This document shows, in pieces, positions 1 to 7,860 of a stretch of 64,000 nt of DNA (positions are counted from its first letter, which is position 1; each line of letters opens with the position of its first letter). A program made the position numbers and the translations under genes. The notes under the pieces were generated by a model. It saw only the letters and a program-made list of their open reading frames with translations. It was not told the origin of the DNA and searched no databases. Source of the DNA: UBA5078 sp040384465 (GTDB lineage: Bacteria; Pseudomonadota; Gammaproteobacteria; Pseudomonadales; Pseudohongiellaceae); assembly GCA_040384465.1 (NCBI GenBank), contig JAZKJF010000010.1, positions 1 through 64,000 of the forward strand, written 5' to 3'.

Positions 1-57
1 TCTTGAGCCATGGATGGCGAAAGCGAGCCTACATGGATGTATTTACGGCGTGTCCTG
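1..57 (+). repeat. Dispersed hairpin-family core, cut by the window edge
   Basis: This stretch carries the same core as the large hairpins at 3882-4044 and 43109-43469: GAGCC, then CATGGATG, then TTTACGG and CGTGTC. It is nearly identical to 3974-4020. The left arm lies outside the window, so I cannot show the full inverted repeat here. It precedes xdhC, and the bases up to about 231 hold nothing else I recognise. Confidence 0.7.
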
Positions 58-231
58 CTTCGCCATGCCGACCACTCTGTGCGAGACGCGAAGTACCGTG
101 TCAATCGCGGGCAGGTCTTTATGCTCTCCGTGTACGCTCCCACAGGGCGGATGCGTCGTTGTAATCCCGCGCGCAGTTGCTGTAAGCTCCGCCACGCAAA
201 AGCAGGCAATCGGGGCAGCAGAGGCATCACC

Positions 232-1257
232 ATGCAGAGTGGACAGCAGCACATCATCACCAGCGTTTTCGAGTGGCTCAGTGCAGAGCGCCCGGTCTGG
301 TTATGCACGATTCTCAAGACCTGGGGCTCCTCACCCCGCCCGATCGGCTCCATGATGGCCTGCACCCTGGACGGCGAGATTGCCGGTTCCATTTCCGGCG
401 GTTGCATCGAAGAGGACTTCCTCGCCCAGTTGCGCGACGGCAGTCTCAAGAGCCAGTACGACATCGAGAACAAACCTTTCATAGTCAAGTACGGCATCAC
501 GGCCGAGCAGGCTGCCCGCTTGCGTCTGCCCTGTGGAGGTCAACTGCATGTGTTGCTGGAATACATCACTCCTAATGCCACCAGCCGTCAGGTCTTCGGT
601 GAACTGACCGAGGCGTTGGAAAAACAGCAGCGCACCAGTCGCGAGGTCGATCTGCATACGGGCAGCATCCGCGTCGTGCACAGCGCCGCCGATGAAGAAG
701 TCATTCTCAGTGACGACACCTTGCTGCACTGCCTCAGTCCCAAATATCGGCTCCTCTTGCTCGGTGCGGGCGATGTGGCCCGTTATGTGGCCGAGATGGC
801 GCTGGCGCTGGAATACGAAGTGACTCTTTGCGATCCGCGTCCCGATTATCTGGCCAACTGGCATGTGGAAGGGGTGCATGTCACCGCCGAGCTGCCGGAC
901 GATGTGGTGCGCGAACATTTCAGCGATCCTTACAGTGGCATCATTGCCTTGGCGCATGACCCGCGTGTGGACGACATGGCGCTGATGGAAGCGTTGAAGA
1001 CTTCGGCTTTCTATGTGGGGGCGATGGGGTCTGATCGCACATCCGCCAGCCGCCGTTTACGTTTGCCGGAACTTGGTCTGACGACGGAAGAAATTGCGCG
1101 TCTGCATGCGCCCATCGGGCTGCAGATCGGCAGCAAGACGCCCGCCGAGATCGCGATTTCGGTGATGGCGCAAGTCACGGCCGTGCGACATCAGGGTGAG
1201 CAACGTGGCACCACCGAGGCGTGTGCGCTGGATGCGGGAGGTCCGGTCTGCGGCTAG
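232..1257 (+). CDS. XdhC/CoxI family molybdenum-hydroxylase maturation protein
   Basis: The 341-residue product has the two-part XdhC layout. An N-terminal XdhC/CoxI domain shows the motifs KTWGSSPRPIG and GSISGGCIEEDF in its first 75 residues. A C-terminal Rossmann-like domain has LLLLGAGDVARY near residue 177. Family members help insert the sulfurated molybdenum cofactor into xanthine dehydrogenase or related hydroxylases. I chose the ATG at 232 because homology begins there; the frame is open further upstream but that part runs through a repeat. No hydroxylase gene is in view, though a MocA-like nucleotidyltransferase that would fit the same pathway lies at 29592-30242. A strong terminator follows. 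Confidence 0.88.
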   Translation: MQSGQQHIITSVFEWLSAERPVWLCTILKTWGSSPRPIGSMMACTLDGEIAGSISGGCIEEDFLAQLRDGSLKSQYDIENKPFIVKYGITAEQAARLRLPCGGQLHVLLEYITPNATSRQVFGELTEALEKQQRTSREVDLHTGSIRVVHSAADEEVILSDDTLLHCLSPKYRLLLLGAGDVARYVAEMALALEYEVTLCDPRPDYLANWHVEGVHVTAELPDDVVREHFSDPYSGIIALAHDPRVDDMALMEALKTSAFYVGAMGSDRTSASRRLRLPELGLTTEEIARLHAPIGLQIGSKTPAEIAISVMAQVTAVRHQGEQRGTTEACALDAGGPVCG

Positions 1258-1286
1258 TGAGGCCGATTGATCGGGTCTGCAAATAG

Positions 1287-1323
1287 AAAGGGACGGTACG
1301 CCAGTGGCGACCGTCCCTTTTTT
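1287..1323 (+). terminator. Rho-independent terminator after xdhC
   Basis: AAAGGGACGGT-A-CGCC pairs with GGCGACCGTCCCTTT across the loop AGT, with one unpaired A, and the stem runs into six T residues. It sits between convergent xdhC and ppa. The other strand has only a broken T tract, so it should work best for xdhC. Confidence 0.85.
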
Positions 1324-1354
1324 GCAAGAGCACTTCCTGCTGATGAGGCACTGC

Positions 1355-1975
1355 TTAGTTGGAAGAACCGTACTCGTCAGCGTAATCATCCATCGCGGCC
1401 TGGATGACCACCTTGGCGTGCTCGTAACCGTAAGCGGCACCGATGGAGACTTTGTTCTCCTGACCGGGAATCAGCTTGTAGGTCAGGAAGTAGTGACGCA
1501 GTCTCTCGATCAGAGCCTGGGGAAGTTCAGTGATGTCTTCGATGTCGGCGAACAGTGGATCGTTTTGCAGCACGGCGATAATCTTGTCGTCGGCCTCTCC
1601 ACCATCGAGCATCGGCAGTCCGCCGATCACCTTGGCATTGAGAATGATCTCCGTCTTGGAGATGGGACGTTCGCTGATGACACAGATGTCTAGCGGGTCG
1701 CCGTCACCACGAGTGGCCCCTGGCATCAGATCACGGCAGCGGTTACCACAGTAGGTGCGCGGAATGAAGCCATACAAGGTTGGATGCTGAGACGATGAGC
1801 GTTGCGGACGGTCGACACGCAGGTAGCCAGTCGTCTTGTCCACTTCGTATTTCACCAGATCGAAGGGGCAGATCTCGATGAAAGCATGGACCAGACGCGG
1901 AGCATCAGGGCCTACATCAAGACCATGCCAAGGGTGCGGACGCCAGCGGTAAAAGGGGGGCGGAAACTTTTTCAT
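1355..1975 (-). CDS. ppa: Inorganic pyrophosphatase (family I)
   Basis: The 206-residue protein hydrolyses pyrophosphate to phosphate in the cytoplasm, pulling forward reactions such as nucleotide and aminoacyl-tRNA synthesis. The family signature D-G-D-P-L-D-I is intact near residue 95, preceded by the Tyr/Arg-rich segment YGFIPRTYCGNRC. Length is close to the usual 175-210 residues of family I. The ATG at 1975 starts a typical N-terminus (MKKFPPPFYRW). The gene converges on xdhC and diverges from the ECF sigma gene, so its promoter should lie in 1976-2146. I could not pick a convincing -35/-10 pair there. Confidence 0.93.
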   Translation of the reverse strand: MKKFPPPFYRWRPHPWHGLDVGPDAPRLVHAFIEICPFDLVKYEVDKTTGYLRVDRPQRSSSQHPTLYGFIPRTYCGNRCRDLMPGATRGDGDPLDICVISERPISKTEIILNAKVIGGLPMLDGGEADDKIIAVLQNDPLFADIEDITELPQALIERLRHYFLTYKLIPGQENKVSIGAAYGYEHAKVVIQAAMDDYADEYGSSN

Positions 1976-2146
1976 TCGGGTATCTCATTCCTGTCAGTCG
2001 TTACCCGGTGCTTGTTATTGTAGTCGGGCGAATTGGTGAAAAGGCCCGCATTATAGCAGGGAACGCCGGAAACGCACCGTGAACTATGTCGCTCAAAGCA
2101 CCTCATTAAAGCAACACTTTGCCAACGGTAGCTCACTACCTTCAAA

Positions 2147-3454
2147 ATGCCGACCATGAATGAAGCCACTCTTTTTGACATGACCGAACAGATCAATCGT
2201 CTCTATCGCCTTGAATCGCGACGGGTGCTGGCGACGCTTATCCGCCTGCTCGGCGATTTCGATCTCGCGGAAGAAGCGCTGCACGAGGCCTTCATGGCGG
2301 CGTTGCGGCAGTGGCCGCAGGAAGGCATTCCGGGCAATCCAGTCGCCTGGCTGGTCTCTGCGGGGCGCTTCAAAGCCATTGACCAACTGCGGCGCGGCGC
2401 GCGTCTCGATCTGCTGGGCGATGCATTTGATGAGCAATTGGATGCTGGTCTAGGCGTGTCTCATGAACCCGCCAATGATGAACCCGATGCGATTGGAGTT
2501 CATGAAGGGATAGAGGATGATCGTCTGCGCCTGGTTTTTATCTGCTGTCATCCACTTCTCACGCCAGAGGCTCGTATTGCTCTCACGCTGCGTGAAGTAT
2601 GCGATCTGACTACTGAAGAGATCGCACGGGCCTTTCTGGCATCGCCAACGACCATCGCCCAGCGCATCGTGCGTGCCAAGGCGAAGATCCGGGATGCGGC
2701 GATTCCTTACGAGGTGCCGGGTCAGTCGCAGTTGCCCGAACGCCTGGACTCGGTGCTGCAGGTCATCTATCTGGTGTTTAACGAAGGTTATTCTGCGTCG
2801 GATGGGAGCAGTCTGACCCGCCATGATCTGTGTGCCGAAGCCATTCGTCTGTGTCGTCTGGTGCTGGAGTTGTTGCCGGATGCCGAAGTGCAGGGGCTGC
2901 TGGCATTGATGCTGCTGCATGAATCACGTCGCACTGCGCGTAGCGATGCGACCGGCGATATTGTGCTGCTCGACGAGCAGGACCGATCGATGTGGAATCA
3001 GGACTTGATCGCAGAAGGAGTGGCACTGGTTGACTGTGCGTTCGCCTCTGGCAGTGTTGGCGCGTATTCGTTGCAAGCGGCCATTGTTGCGGTGCATGCA
3101 AAAGCGATGGTGTCAGAGGATACGGACTGGACGCGCATTGTGGCCCTGTATGATCTGTTATGGCGCAGCAATCCGACACCGATTGTCGAGTTGAATCGTG
3201 CTGTGGCGGTGAGCATGAGTGTGGGCCCTGCAGCAGCCTTATTGATCGTCGACGAGCTGTTGCAGCGCGGTGTCCTGCCGTCCTATCACCCACTGTATGC
3301 AGCGCGCGCCGACTTTTACCGGCGTCTCGGTCGTCATGCTGACGCACTGGCCGATTACCGCGTCGCGTTGCAGTGGGTGAAACAGGAGCCGGAACGTCGA
3401 TTTCTGGAGCGGCGCATCAACGAAATGCTGGCGAAATCAACAAAGGAGAAGTGA
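2147..3454 (+). CDS. ECF42-type RNA polymerase sigma factor with C-terminal TPR region
   Basis: The first 180 residues are an ECF sigma factor: region 2 at about 11-80 (RRVLATLIRLLGDFDLAEEALHEAF without the usual anti-sigma contacts known to me) and region 4 helix-turn-helix at about 130-180 (LTLREVCDLTTEEIARAFL). The remaining 250 residues are helical and TPR-like. This architecture, plus the adjacent DGPF protein gene, is the hallmark of the ECF42 group, which typically lacks a linked anti-sigma factor. The start is uncertain: ATG at 2147 or 2156, neither with a good ribosome site. A small inverted repeat GGTAG-CTCA-CTACC lies at 2127-2140. The stop codon abuts the next start. Confidence 0.88.
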   Translation: MPTMNEATLFDMTEQINRLYRLESRRVLATLIRLLGDFDLAEEALHEAFMAALRQWPQEGIPGNPVAWLVSAGRFKAIDQLRRGARLDLLGDAFDEQLDAGLGVSHEPANDEPDAIGVHEGIEDDRLRLVFICCHPLLTPEARIALTLREVCDLTTEEIARAFLASPTTIAQRIVRAKAKIRDAAIPYEVPGQSQLPERLDSVLQVIYLVFNEGYSASDGSSLTRHDLCAEAIRLCRLVLELLPDAEVQGLLALMLLHESRRTARSDATGDIVLLDEQDRSMWNQDLIAEGVALVDCAFASGSVGAYSLQAAIVAVHAKAMVSEDTDWTRIVALYDLLWRSNPTPIVELNRAVAVSMSVGPAAALLIVDELLQRGVLPSYHPLYAARADFYRRLGRHADALADYRVALQWVKQEPERRFLERRINEMLAKSTKEK

Positions 3455-3814
3455 ATGAAGTTTCTGGCACTGGTTTATTACGCTGAAAGTATCGTCAATG
3501 CCATGACCAAAGAAGAATGGGACGCGCTCAATGCCGAGTGTTATCGCGGCGTGCAAAGGTTGCAGGGCAGTGGGCACTACGTCGATGGAGCGCCACTGTT
3601 TCCGGTGGCCACCGGCTGCACCGTGCGGGTCCGCGATGGCAAGTCCTCGGTGATGGACGGCCCGTTCGCAGAGACACGCGAACAATTGGCAGGATTTTAC
3701 ATGCTGGAAGCGAAAGACCTGGAAGAGGCCGCGCAGCTGGCCGCCCGCATTCCCCCTGCCCGGTTCGGCAGTATCGAAGTCAGACCGGTGCGCGAACTGC
3801 CTGTCCCGTCCTGA
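3455..3814 (+). CDS. YciI/DGPF-domain protein partnered with the ECF42 sigma factor
   Basis: The 119-residue protein carries the defining DGPFAETREQLAGFY motif around residues 69-83, and has the ferredoxin-like YCII fold length. Its ATG follows the sigma factor stop codon with no gap and an AAAGGAG ribosome site just upstream, so the two are co-transcribed and probably coupled. DGPF proteins are the standard partners of ECF42 sigma factors. Their biochemical role is unsettled; a regulatory or target role in a stress response is an inference. A second YciI-like protein, unlinked to a sigma factor, is at 52829-53185. Confidence 0.88.
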   Translation: MKFLALVYYAESIVNAMTKEEWDALNAECYRGVQRLQGSGHYVDGAPLFPVATGCTVRVRDGKSSVMDGPFAETREQLAGFYMLEAKDLEEAAQLAARIPPARFGSIEVRPVRELPVPS

Positions 3815-3881
3815 AGTATCCGTGTGTGGTGGCAGGCCAAAGGGCATGCTCGCGATTGAATCTGATGTTCCCCGAAAACAG

Positions 3882-4044
3882 CTCAGGGCGGCAGGCATGC
3901 TGGGTCGGGACCGTCTTGAGCCATGGCAGAAAAATGCTCCTGCATTTTCTGCACTCCCGCCTTCCATGGCGGTCGGATGGCGAAAGCGAGCCTACATGGA
4001 CGTATTTACGGCGTGTCCTGATCCAGCATGCCTGCCGCCCTGAG
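3882..4044. repeat. Large dispersed hairpin, 22-bp perfect arms
   Basis: The arms 3882-3903 and 4023-4044 are exact reverse complements over 22 bases. The 119-nt interior holds the family core (GAGCCTACATGG, TTTACGG, CGTGTC) and a nested hairpin at 3926-3952 (GCAGAAAAATGC against GCATTTTCTGC, one A unpaired) between two CCATGG boxes. It lies between convergent genes (DGPF protein and VOC protein) and probably acts as a structured two-way terminator or a mobile palindrome. It fills most of the gene-free stretch 3815-4072. Confidence 0.85.
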
Positions 4045-4072
4045 CGGCCTACGAAGTGCGAAGGCTCAATTC

Positions 4073-4876
4073 TCAGCGCATATCGGGCGCGCGGTGCACC
4101 AGCTCTATGCGTGCGCCTTCGGGGCCTTGCACGTAGAAGAAGTTGATGATGCCGTTGGGCAGAGTCATATCGCGTGGTTCAGAAGTGAATTCCACGCCCT
4201 TGGCCTGCAGGTCGGCAATCGTCTCGGCTGAGTCCAGCGCACGCCAGCCGATGTGATCGATAGACGCTCCCTGGCTTGGGAACGTGGAGTCGGCCTGGGA
4301 GATCAGCAGCCAGACGTTGCCCGGATAGAGAATGCCGTCGAGACGGCCGCGCAGATTGGTGCGGATGCCACCGAAGGTCGCTTCATACCAGGCAAACGTC
4401 GCCTGTGGGTCGGCAGAGCGCAAATGCACATGATGGAAACCGAGGTGCTGAGCGTCTTCAAGCAGTTCCATACGGTTACCGAATGGGTCGACGATGAAAG
4501 CCAGTTTGAACAGGCCCGGCACTTCGCGCGGTTCGGTGGTCACGGTGGCGCCCGCGGCACGGACGCGCTCTACAGCAGCGGCCAGATCGGTGAACGAGAA
4601 GCCCAGGTGATCCACGACACCGCCCGTGCTGGGAGTGGCGGCATCCCCATTGAGAAACATGATGCGGGTCGTCCCGAACAACAGGCGGTCAGTGCGGCCG
4701 TCGATGAACTCGCCGCCGATGTTGTCCTTGTACCACTGCGCGGCCACTTCCGGCTCCGGCACGGCCATGTGGACGTGGTCATACATATAGGTTTTGCTCT
4801 CGGCCTGCGCTGACGCCAGCCCGGGCAGGCAGAACAGCATGAGGAGCACGAGGCCGGTCTTGATCTTGTTGTACAT
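4073..4876 (-). CDS. Exported VOC (glyoxalase/bleomycin-resistance fold) protein
   Basis: The 267-residue protein starts with a clear signal peptide (MYNKIKTGLVLLMLFCLPG, cleavage near ASA-QA at 23). Two vicinal-oxygen-chelate modules follow, at about 30-145 (YDHVHMAVPEPE, PFGNRMELLED) and 148-265 (GFHHVHLRSADP, EGARIELVH). The H...E pairs typical of metal-binding VOC sites are present in both. The start at 4876 has AAGGAG seven bases upstream. The frame stays open upstream, but that part is antisense to the methylase gene. Substrate is unknown. Most VOC enzymes are cytoplasmic, so export is unusual. Confidence 0.85.
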   Translation of the reverse strand: MYNKIKTGLVLLMLFCLPGLASAQAESKTYMYDHVHMAVPEPEVAAQWYKDNIGGEFIDGRTDRLLFGTTRIMFLNGDAATPSTGGVVDHLGFSFTDLAAAVERVRAAGATVTTEPREVPGLFKLAFIVDPFGNRMELLEDAQHLGFHHVHLRSADPQATFAWYEATFGGIRTNLRGRLDGILYPGNVWLLISQADSTFPSQGASIDHIGWRALDSAETIADLQAKGVEFTSEPRDMTLPNGIINFFYVQGPEGARIELVHRAPDMR

Positions 4877-4955
4877 GTAATTCTCCTTGGATGACGAACC
4901 TGTTTTATAAAGTGGCGCCAGCATAGACCTGTGCCCTGGCGGCGTCCACCCTCGA

Positions 4956-6050
4956 TCAGCCCAGTTGCACGACCTTGAACCCGTCCTGCAGGCAGAGTGT
5001 CGTGATGTGCTGAAAATGCTCCGCTGCAACCTTCTCCAAGGGGATGAATTGGTTGACGACCAGCAACGCCACGCCCTTGTCGGCCAGCAATCTTTTGATC
5101 TGCGCCAGAAACTTTGCCGCCAGCGCATTGCTGGTGCTGAAGCCCTGATGGAAGGGTGGATTGCAGAGAATGACATCGAAGCGCTCTTGGAGATGTTCGC
5201 CGCAATCATCCAATGTCACGCTGACAGGCAGGCGGTGCTGCGCGAAGGTCGCGTTGGCAGCGAGCACGGCAGCGGCGTTGTTGTCCGTGGCGCTGCGGTG
5301 GGTGAAGGGCAGGTCTGCAGTCACCAGCAGCAGGTAGCCATACCCGCATCCCAGGTCCAGTACCGCCCCCAGAGTAGCGCGTTTGGCTAGCACCTGCCGT
5401 GCTTCGCGGGCGAGCAGTTCGCTGCCGTGGTCAATCTTGTTCCAACCGAACACACCGGGTTTGCTGATGAATTCCAGACCAGCGATCTGGCAGGAGCGCA
5501 GCCGGGGATAGTCCTTGCTGTCGAGCCAATCCGGGCTGGCGGTGGCGCTGGCGAGCTGGGAAAATTTGCGCAGAGTCGTGCAATAGGCGATGCCGTGTTT
5601 CTGCAACTGCGCCTTGTTGCGGAACAGCTGTTCACCATTCTTGCCATGCGTCTTGATGCCGTCGTCCTTGTGGCCGAGCAGGTTCAGACTGCCTCCTGGC
5701 GACAACAGTCGGTAGCCCTCATTGATGCAGTGATGTACCAGCGCGCGCTCTTTGGAGACGCGATAAACGATGCGCACAACTGCGGGCACCGGCAGTGCGG
5801 TAAAGTCGAAGTCGTTGACCAGCACCTGCTGGCCAGCTGCCCGCAAAGCCTCTCCAACCTCAAAGCGGTTGGTGATGGCGAGCAGGGCGGCACGCGGGTG
5901 AATGGCCCGCAGGTCGGCAGCAGAAAGATTTTCGTCGACGATCCACAGGGTGGGGCCCTGTGCGTCCGTGGACGCATCGTTGAGCATGGCGATCAAGAGG
6001 TGTTCGAGATGATGGCCCTGGTGGCCGGTTGTGGTCGTGCTGGTGGTCAT
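4956..6050 (-). CDS. RsmC/RlmG-type rRNA (guanine-N2)-methyltransferase
   Basis: The product of 364 residues has the duplicated MTase layout of this family: a degenerate N-terminal half and a catalytic C-terminal half with the SAM motif VLDLGCGYGY near residue 230 and the catalytic NPPFHQGF motif near 290. NPPF[HF] methylases of this type modify the exocyclic amine of a guanine in rRNA (G1207 of 16S for RsmC, G1835 of 23S for RlmG). I cannot decide between the two from sequence alone. The start codon at 6050 overlaps the rsuA stop as ATGA, which argues for translational coupling and against the longer start at 6092. Two rRNA modification genes thus share a transcript. Confidence 0.85.
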   Translation of the reverse strand: MTTSTTTTGHQGHHLEHLLIAMLNDASTDAQGPTLWIVDENLSAADLRAIHPRAALLAITNRFEVGEALRAAGQQVLVNDFDFTALPVPAVVRIVYRVSKERALVHHCINEGYRLLSPGGSLNLLGHKDDGIKTHGKNGEQLFRNKAQLQKHGIAYCTTLRKFSQLASATASPDWLDSKDYPRLRSCQIAGLEFISKPGVFGWNKIDHGSELLAREARQVLAKRATLGAVLDLGCGYGYLLLVTADLPFTHRSATDNNAAAVLAANATFAQHRLPVSVTLDDCGEHLQERFDVILCNPPFHQGFSTSNALAAKFLAQIKRLLADKGVALLVVNQFIPLEKVAAEHFQHITTLCLQDGFKVVQLG

Positions 6051-6739
6051 GGCAGAAAGCTCTTTATTTCTGTTTCGGTGAGGACACGGCATTGACCCGC
6101 GTCCAGTGTATCGTCGAGAGTAACCGCACCGATCTGTTCACGGTGCAGGCTCAGCACATGGTTGCCACAGGCCGCGAACATGCGCTTGACCTGATGGTAA
6201 CGTCCTTCGTTCAGCGTGACGCGCGCGCCGTTTTCTGGCAAGGCTTCGCACCGTGCAGGAGCGGTGGGTTTGTCTTCGCCGCGTAACAACATGCCAGCGG
6301 CGAAACTGTCGATGGTCTGCTGATCTACAGGCTCCTGCAGGGTGGCGCGATAGACCTTGCTGTACAGATGCCGGGGGGAGGTCACGCGGTGCAGCCATTG
6401 TCCGTCGTCACTGAGCAGGACCAGTCCGGTGGTGTCGATGTCCAGACGCCCGCCAATGCTCAAACCTTCCGTGTCCATGTCCAGCAGATCGAGTACAGTC
6501 GGGTGATCGCCATCCTCGGTCGCGCAGACATAGCCCACAGGTTTGTGCAGCATCAGGTAGCGTGGCCCTGCAATCTGCAGAGTCTCTCCCTCCATGGTGA
6601 CGACATCGGTTTCTGCTACTTGATAAGCAGCATTGCTGACCATGGTGCCATTGACTTGCACCTGGCGCTTGCGGATCAGTCGTTTGCTGATCTCTCTCGG
6701 CAGGCCGGTGGCGTGACTTACAAATTTATCCAGACGCAT
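6047..6739 (-). CDS. rsuA: 16S rRNA pseudouridine(516) synthase RsuA
   Basis: The 230-residue protein has an N-terminal S4 RNA-binding domain (MRLDKFVSHATGLPREISKR, residues 1-60) and a catalytic pseudouridine synthase domain with the GRLDIDTTGLVLLSDDG motif (Asp near residue 104) and the family ending EGRYHQVKRMFA. It isomerises U516 of 16S rRNA before or during 30S assembly. The ATG at 6739 is the family start. The frame continues upstream only because a REP cluster lacks stops. The 3' end overlaps the methyltransferase by four bases (ATGA). Confidence 0.92.
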   Translation of the reverse strand: MRLDKFVSHATGLPREISKRLIRKRQVQVNGTMVSNAAYQVAETDVVTMEGETLQIAGPRYLMLHKPVGYVCATEDGDHPTVLDLLDMDTEGLSIGGRLDIDTTGLVLLSDDGQWLHRVTSPRHLYSKVYRATLQEPVDQQTIDSFAAGMLLRGEDKPTAPARCEALPENGARVTLNEGRYHQVKRMFAACGNHVLSLHREQIGAVTLDDTLDAGQCRVLTETEIKSFLP

Positions 6740-6788
6740 GCGGCGCGTTTCCTGTGTCGGTGTGTTTGTTGAATGATTGTTGATGGGG

Positions 6789-6879
6789 AGTCGCCTGCAG
6801 GGCAGGCTCATACTCACTGTAGGAGCCTGCCCTACAGGCGACCCGCCACTCACTGTAGGAGCCTGCCCTGCAGGCGACC
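6789..6879. repeat. REP cluster (three units)
   Basis: One reverse unit (GTCGCCTGCAGGGCAGGCT) is followed by two forward units (TGTAGGAGCCTGCCCTRCAGGCGA at 6818 and 6854, each an imperfect palindrome). The last unit extends into the 3' end of mtfA and supplies its final codons and stop. Confidence 0.9.
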
Positions 6880-7722
6880 CGCCACGGGCGGTGGCTGCCA
6901 CTCACGCGGGTCGACCCGGTAGTAGTCCAGCAGCTCGGTGAATAACTCCGGATGAGCGCTGGCCATTTCGTGAGGACGTTCGTAAAAAGTCTCTGTCACC
7001 ACCGCGAAAAACTCTGCAGGATCGCTGGCTCCGTAAGGGTCGATGAGTGTGTCGCGCTGCTCTTCGGTGGCACGCTGCAAGGCGGCGAATTCCCGTTCGA
7101 ACACGCGCGCCCAGTCCCGATAATCGCTCTTTCGATACAGCAGTGGTGCGCCATTGGTGACGCCGGATTCGTGGTCGAGCTGGTGCGCGAACTCGTGCAA
7201 CACCACGTTCTGGCCGTCGGCGAAATTGCTGAGGCCGTGCTCGACACTGTCCCACGCTAGAATGACTTTGCCGACGCTCCAGGATTCGCCTGCGAGATAA
7301 TCCTCGCCTTCGGTGACCACGCCGAATTCGTCGCGGTGTTCACGATCCACCACGAAACCGGAAGGGTAGACGAGAATGCTGCGCAGGTCCTGATACTCGT
7401 GGCTGGGGCGATTGAGAAGCAGCAAGCAGGCATGCGCGGCGATGGTCACGCGAATTTCGTCGGTGATGATTTGACCACCACAGCCGATGAAGTCCTTGCC
7501 GTCCAGAAAACGCATGATGAGTTTTCGCAGTTGCTCCTGCTGATCGGGCCACATGGCACGGTAGACCTTGAGGTTGCTGCGCAAGATAGCCAACCACGCA
7601 GGGGGAAACGGAGTCGCGTCGAGTTTGCGGCGCCGGTAGCGTGGGTAGACGAACAGCAGCAGCGCCACAGCGACGACAATCAGCCACAGCGCGATGAGGG
7701 TGAAGATGGTGCTTAGTTCCAT
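6850..7722 (-). CDS. mtfA: MtfA family zinc metallopeptidase
   Basis: The 290-residue product begins with one membrane helix (residues about 5-28) followed by a basic RRRK stop-transfer. The MtfA catalytic motif HEFAHQLDHESG carries the HExxH zinc site near residue 183; a downstream Glu in PAEFFAVVTETFYE supplies the third ligand of the family. In Escherichia coli MtfA binds the Mlc repressor and has aminopeptidase activity. The E. coli protein is soluble as far as I recall, so the helix is worth noting. The last nine residues (GRLQGRLLQ) are encoded by a REP element. The frame is open upstream of 7722, but that part lies in another REP region. Confidence 0.88.
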   Translation of the reverse strand: MELSTIFTLIALWLIVVAVALLLFVYPRYRRRKLDATPFPPAWLAILRSNLKVYRAMWPDQQEQLRKLIMRFLDGKDFIGCGGQIITDEIRVTIAAHACLLLLNRPSHEYQDLRSILVYPSGFVVDREHRDEFGVVTEGEDYLAGESWSVGKVILAWDSVEHGLSNFADGQNVVLHEFAHQLDHESGVTNGAPLLYRKSDYRDWARVFEREFAALQRATEEQRDTLIDPYGASDPAEFFAVVTETFYERPHEMASAHPELFTELLDYYRVDPREWQPPPVAGRLQGRLLQ

Positions 7723-7742
7723 GCCGAAGACCTTGTGAGCCC

Positions 7743-7835
7743 TGTGGGAGCGGACCTGCCCGCGATGCCTTTCAAGGTGTCGCCTTGGTCGTCGACACTG
7801 TGCCACAAGCAATCGTCGGCAGGCCGACTCCCACA
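7743..7835. repeat. REP pair, GC-rich type
   Basis: A forward unit TGTGGGAGCGGACCTGCCC faces an inverted unit GGCAGGCCGACTCCCACA about 45 bases on. The pair fills the gap between mtfA and pilU, both on the minus strand. Confidence 0.85.
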
Positions 7836-7860
7836 AAGGGCAGGGCCAGAACAAAGCGCA

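Noticed and set aside
4877..5209. N-terminal extension of the VOC protein
   Set aside because: The extension is antisense-frame sequence of the methyltransferase gene region; a signal peptide with a good ribosome site begins at 4876.
6740..6901. N-terminal extension of RsuA
   Set aside because: It consists of translated REP units (GSPAGQAPTVS repeats). The S4 domain starts at 6739.
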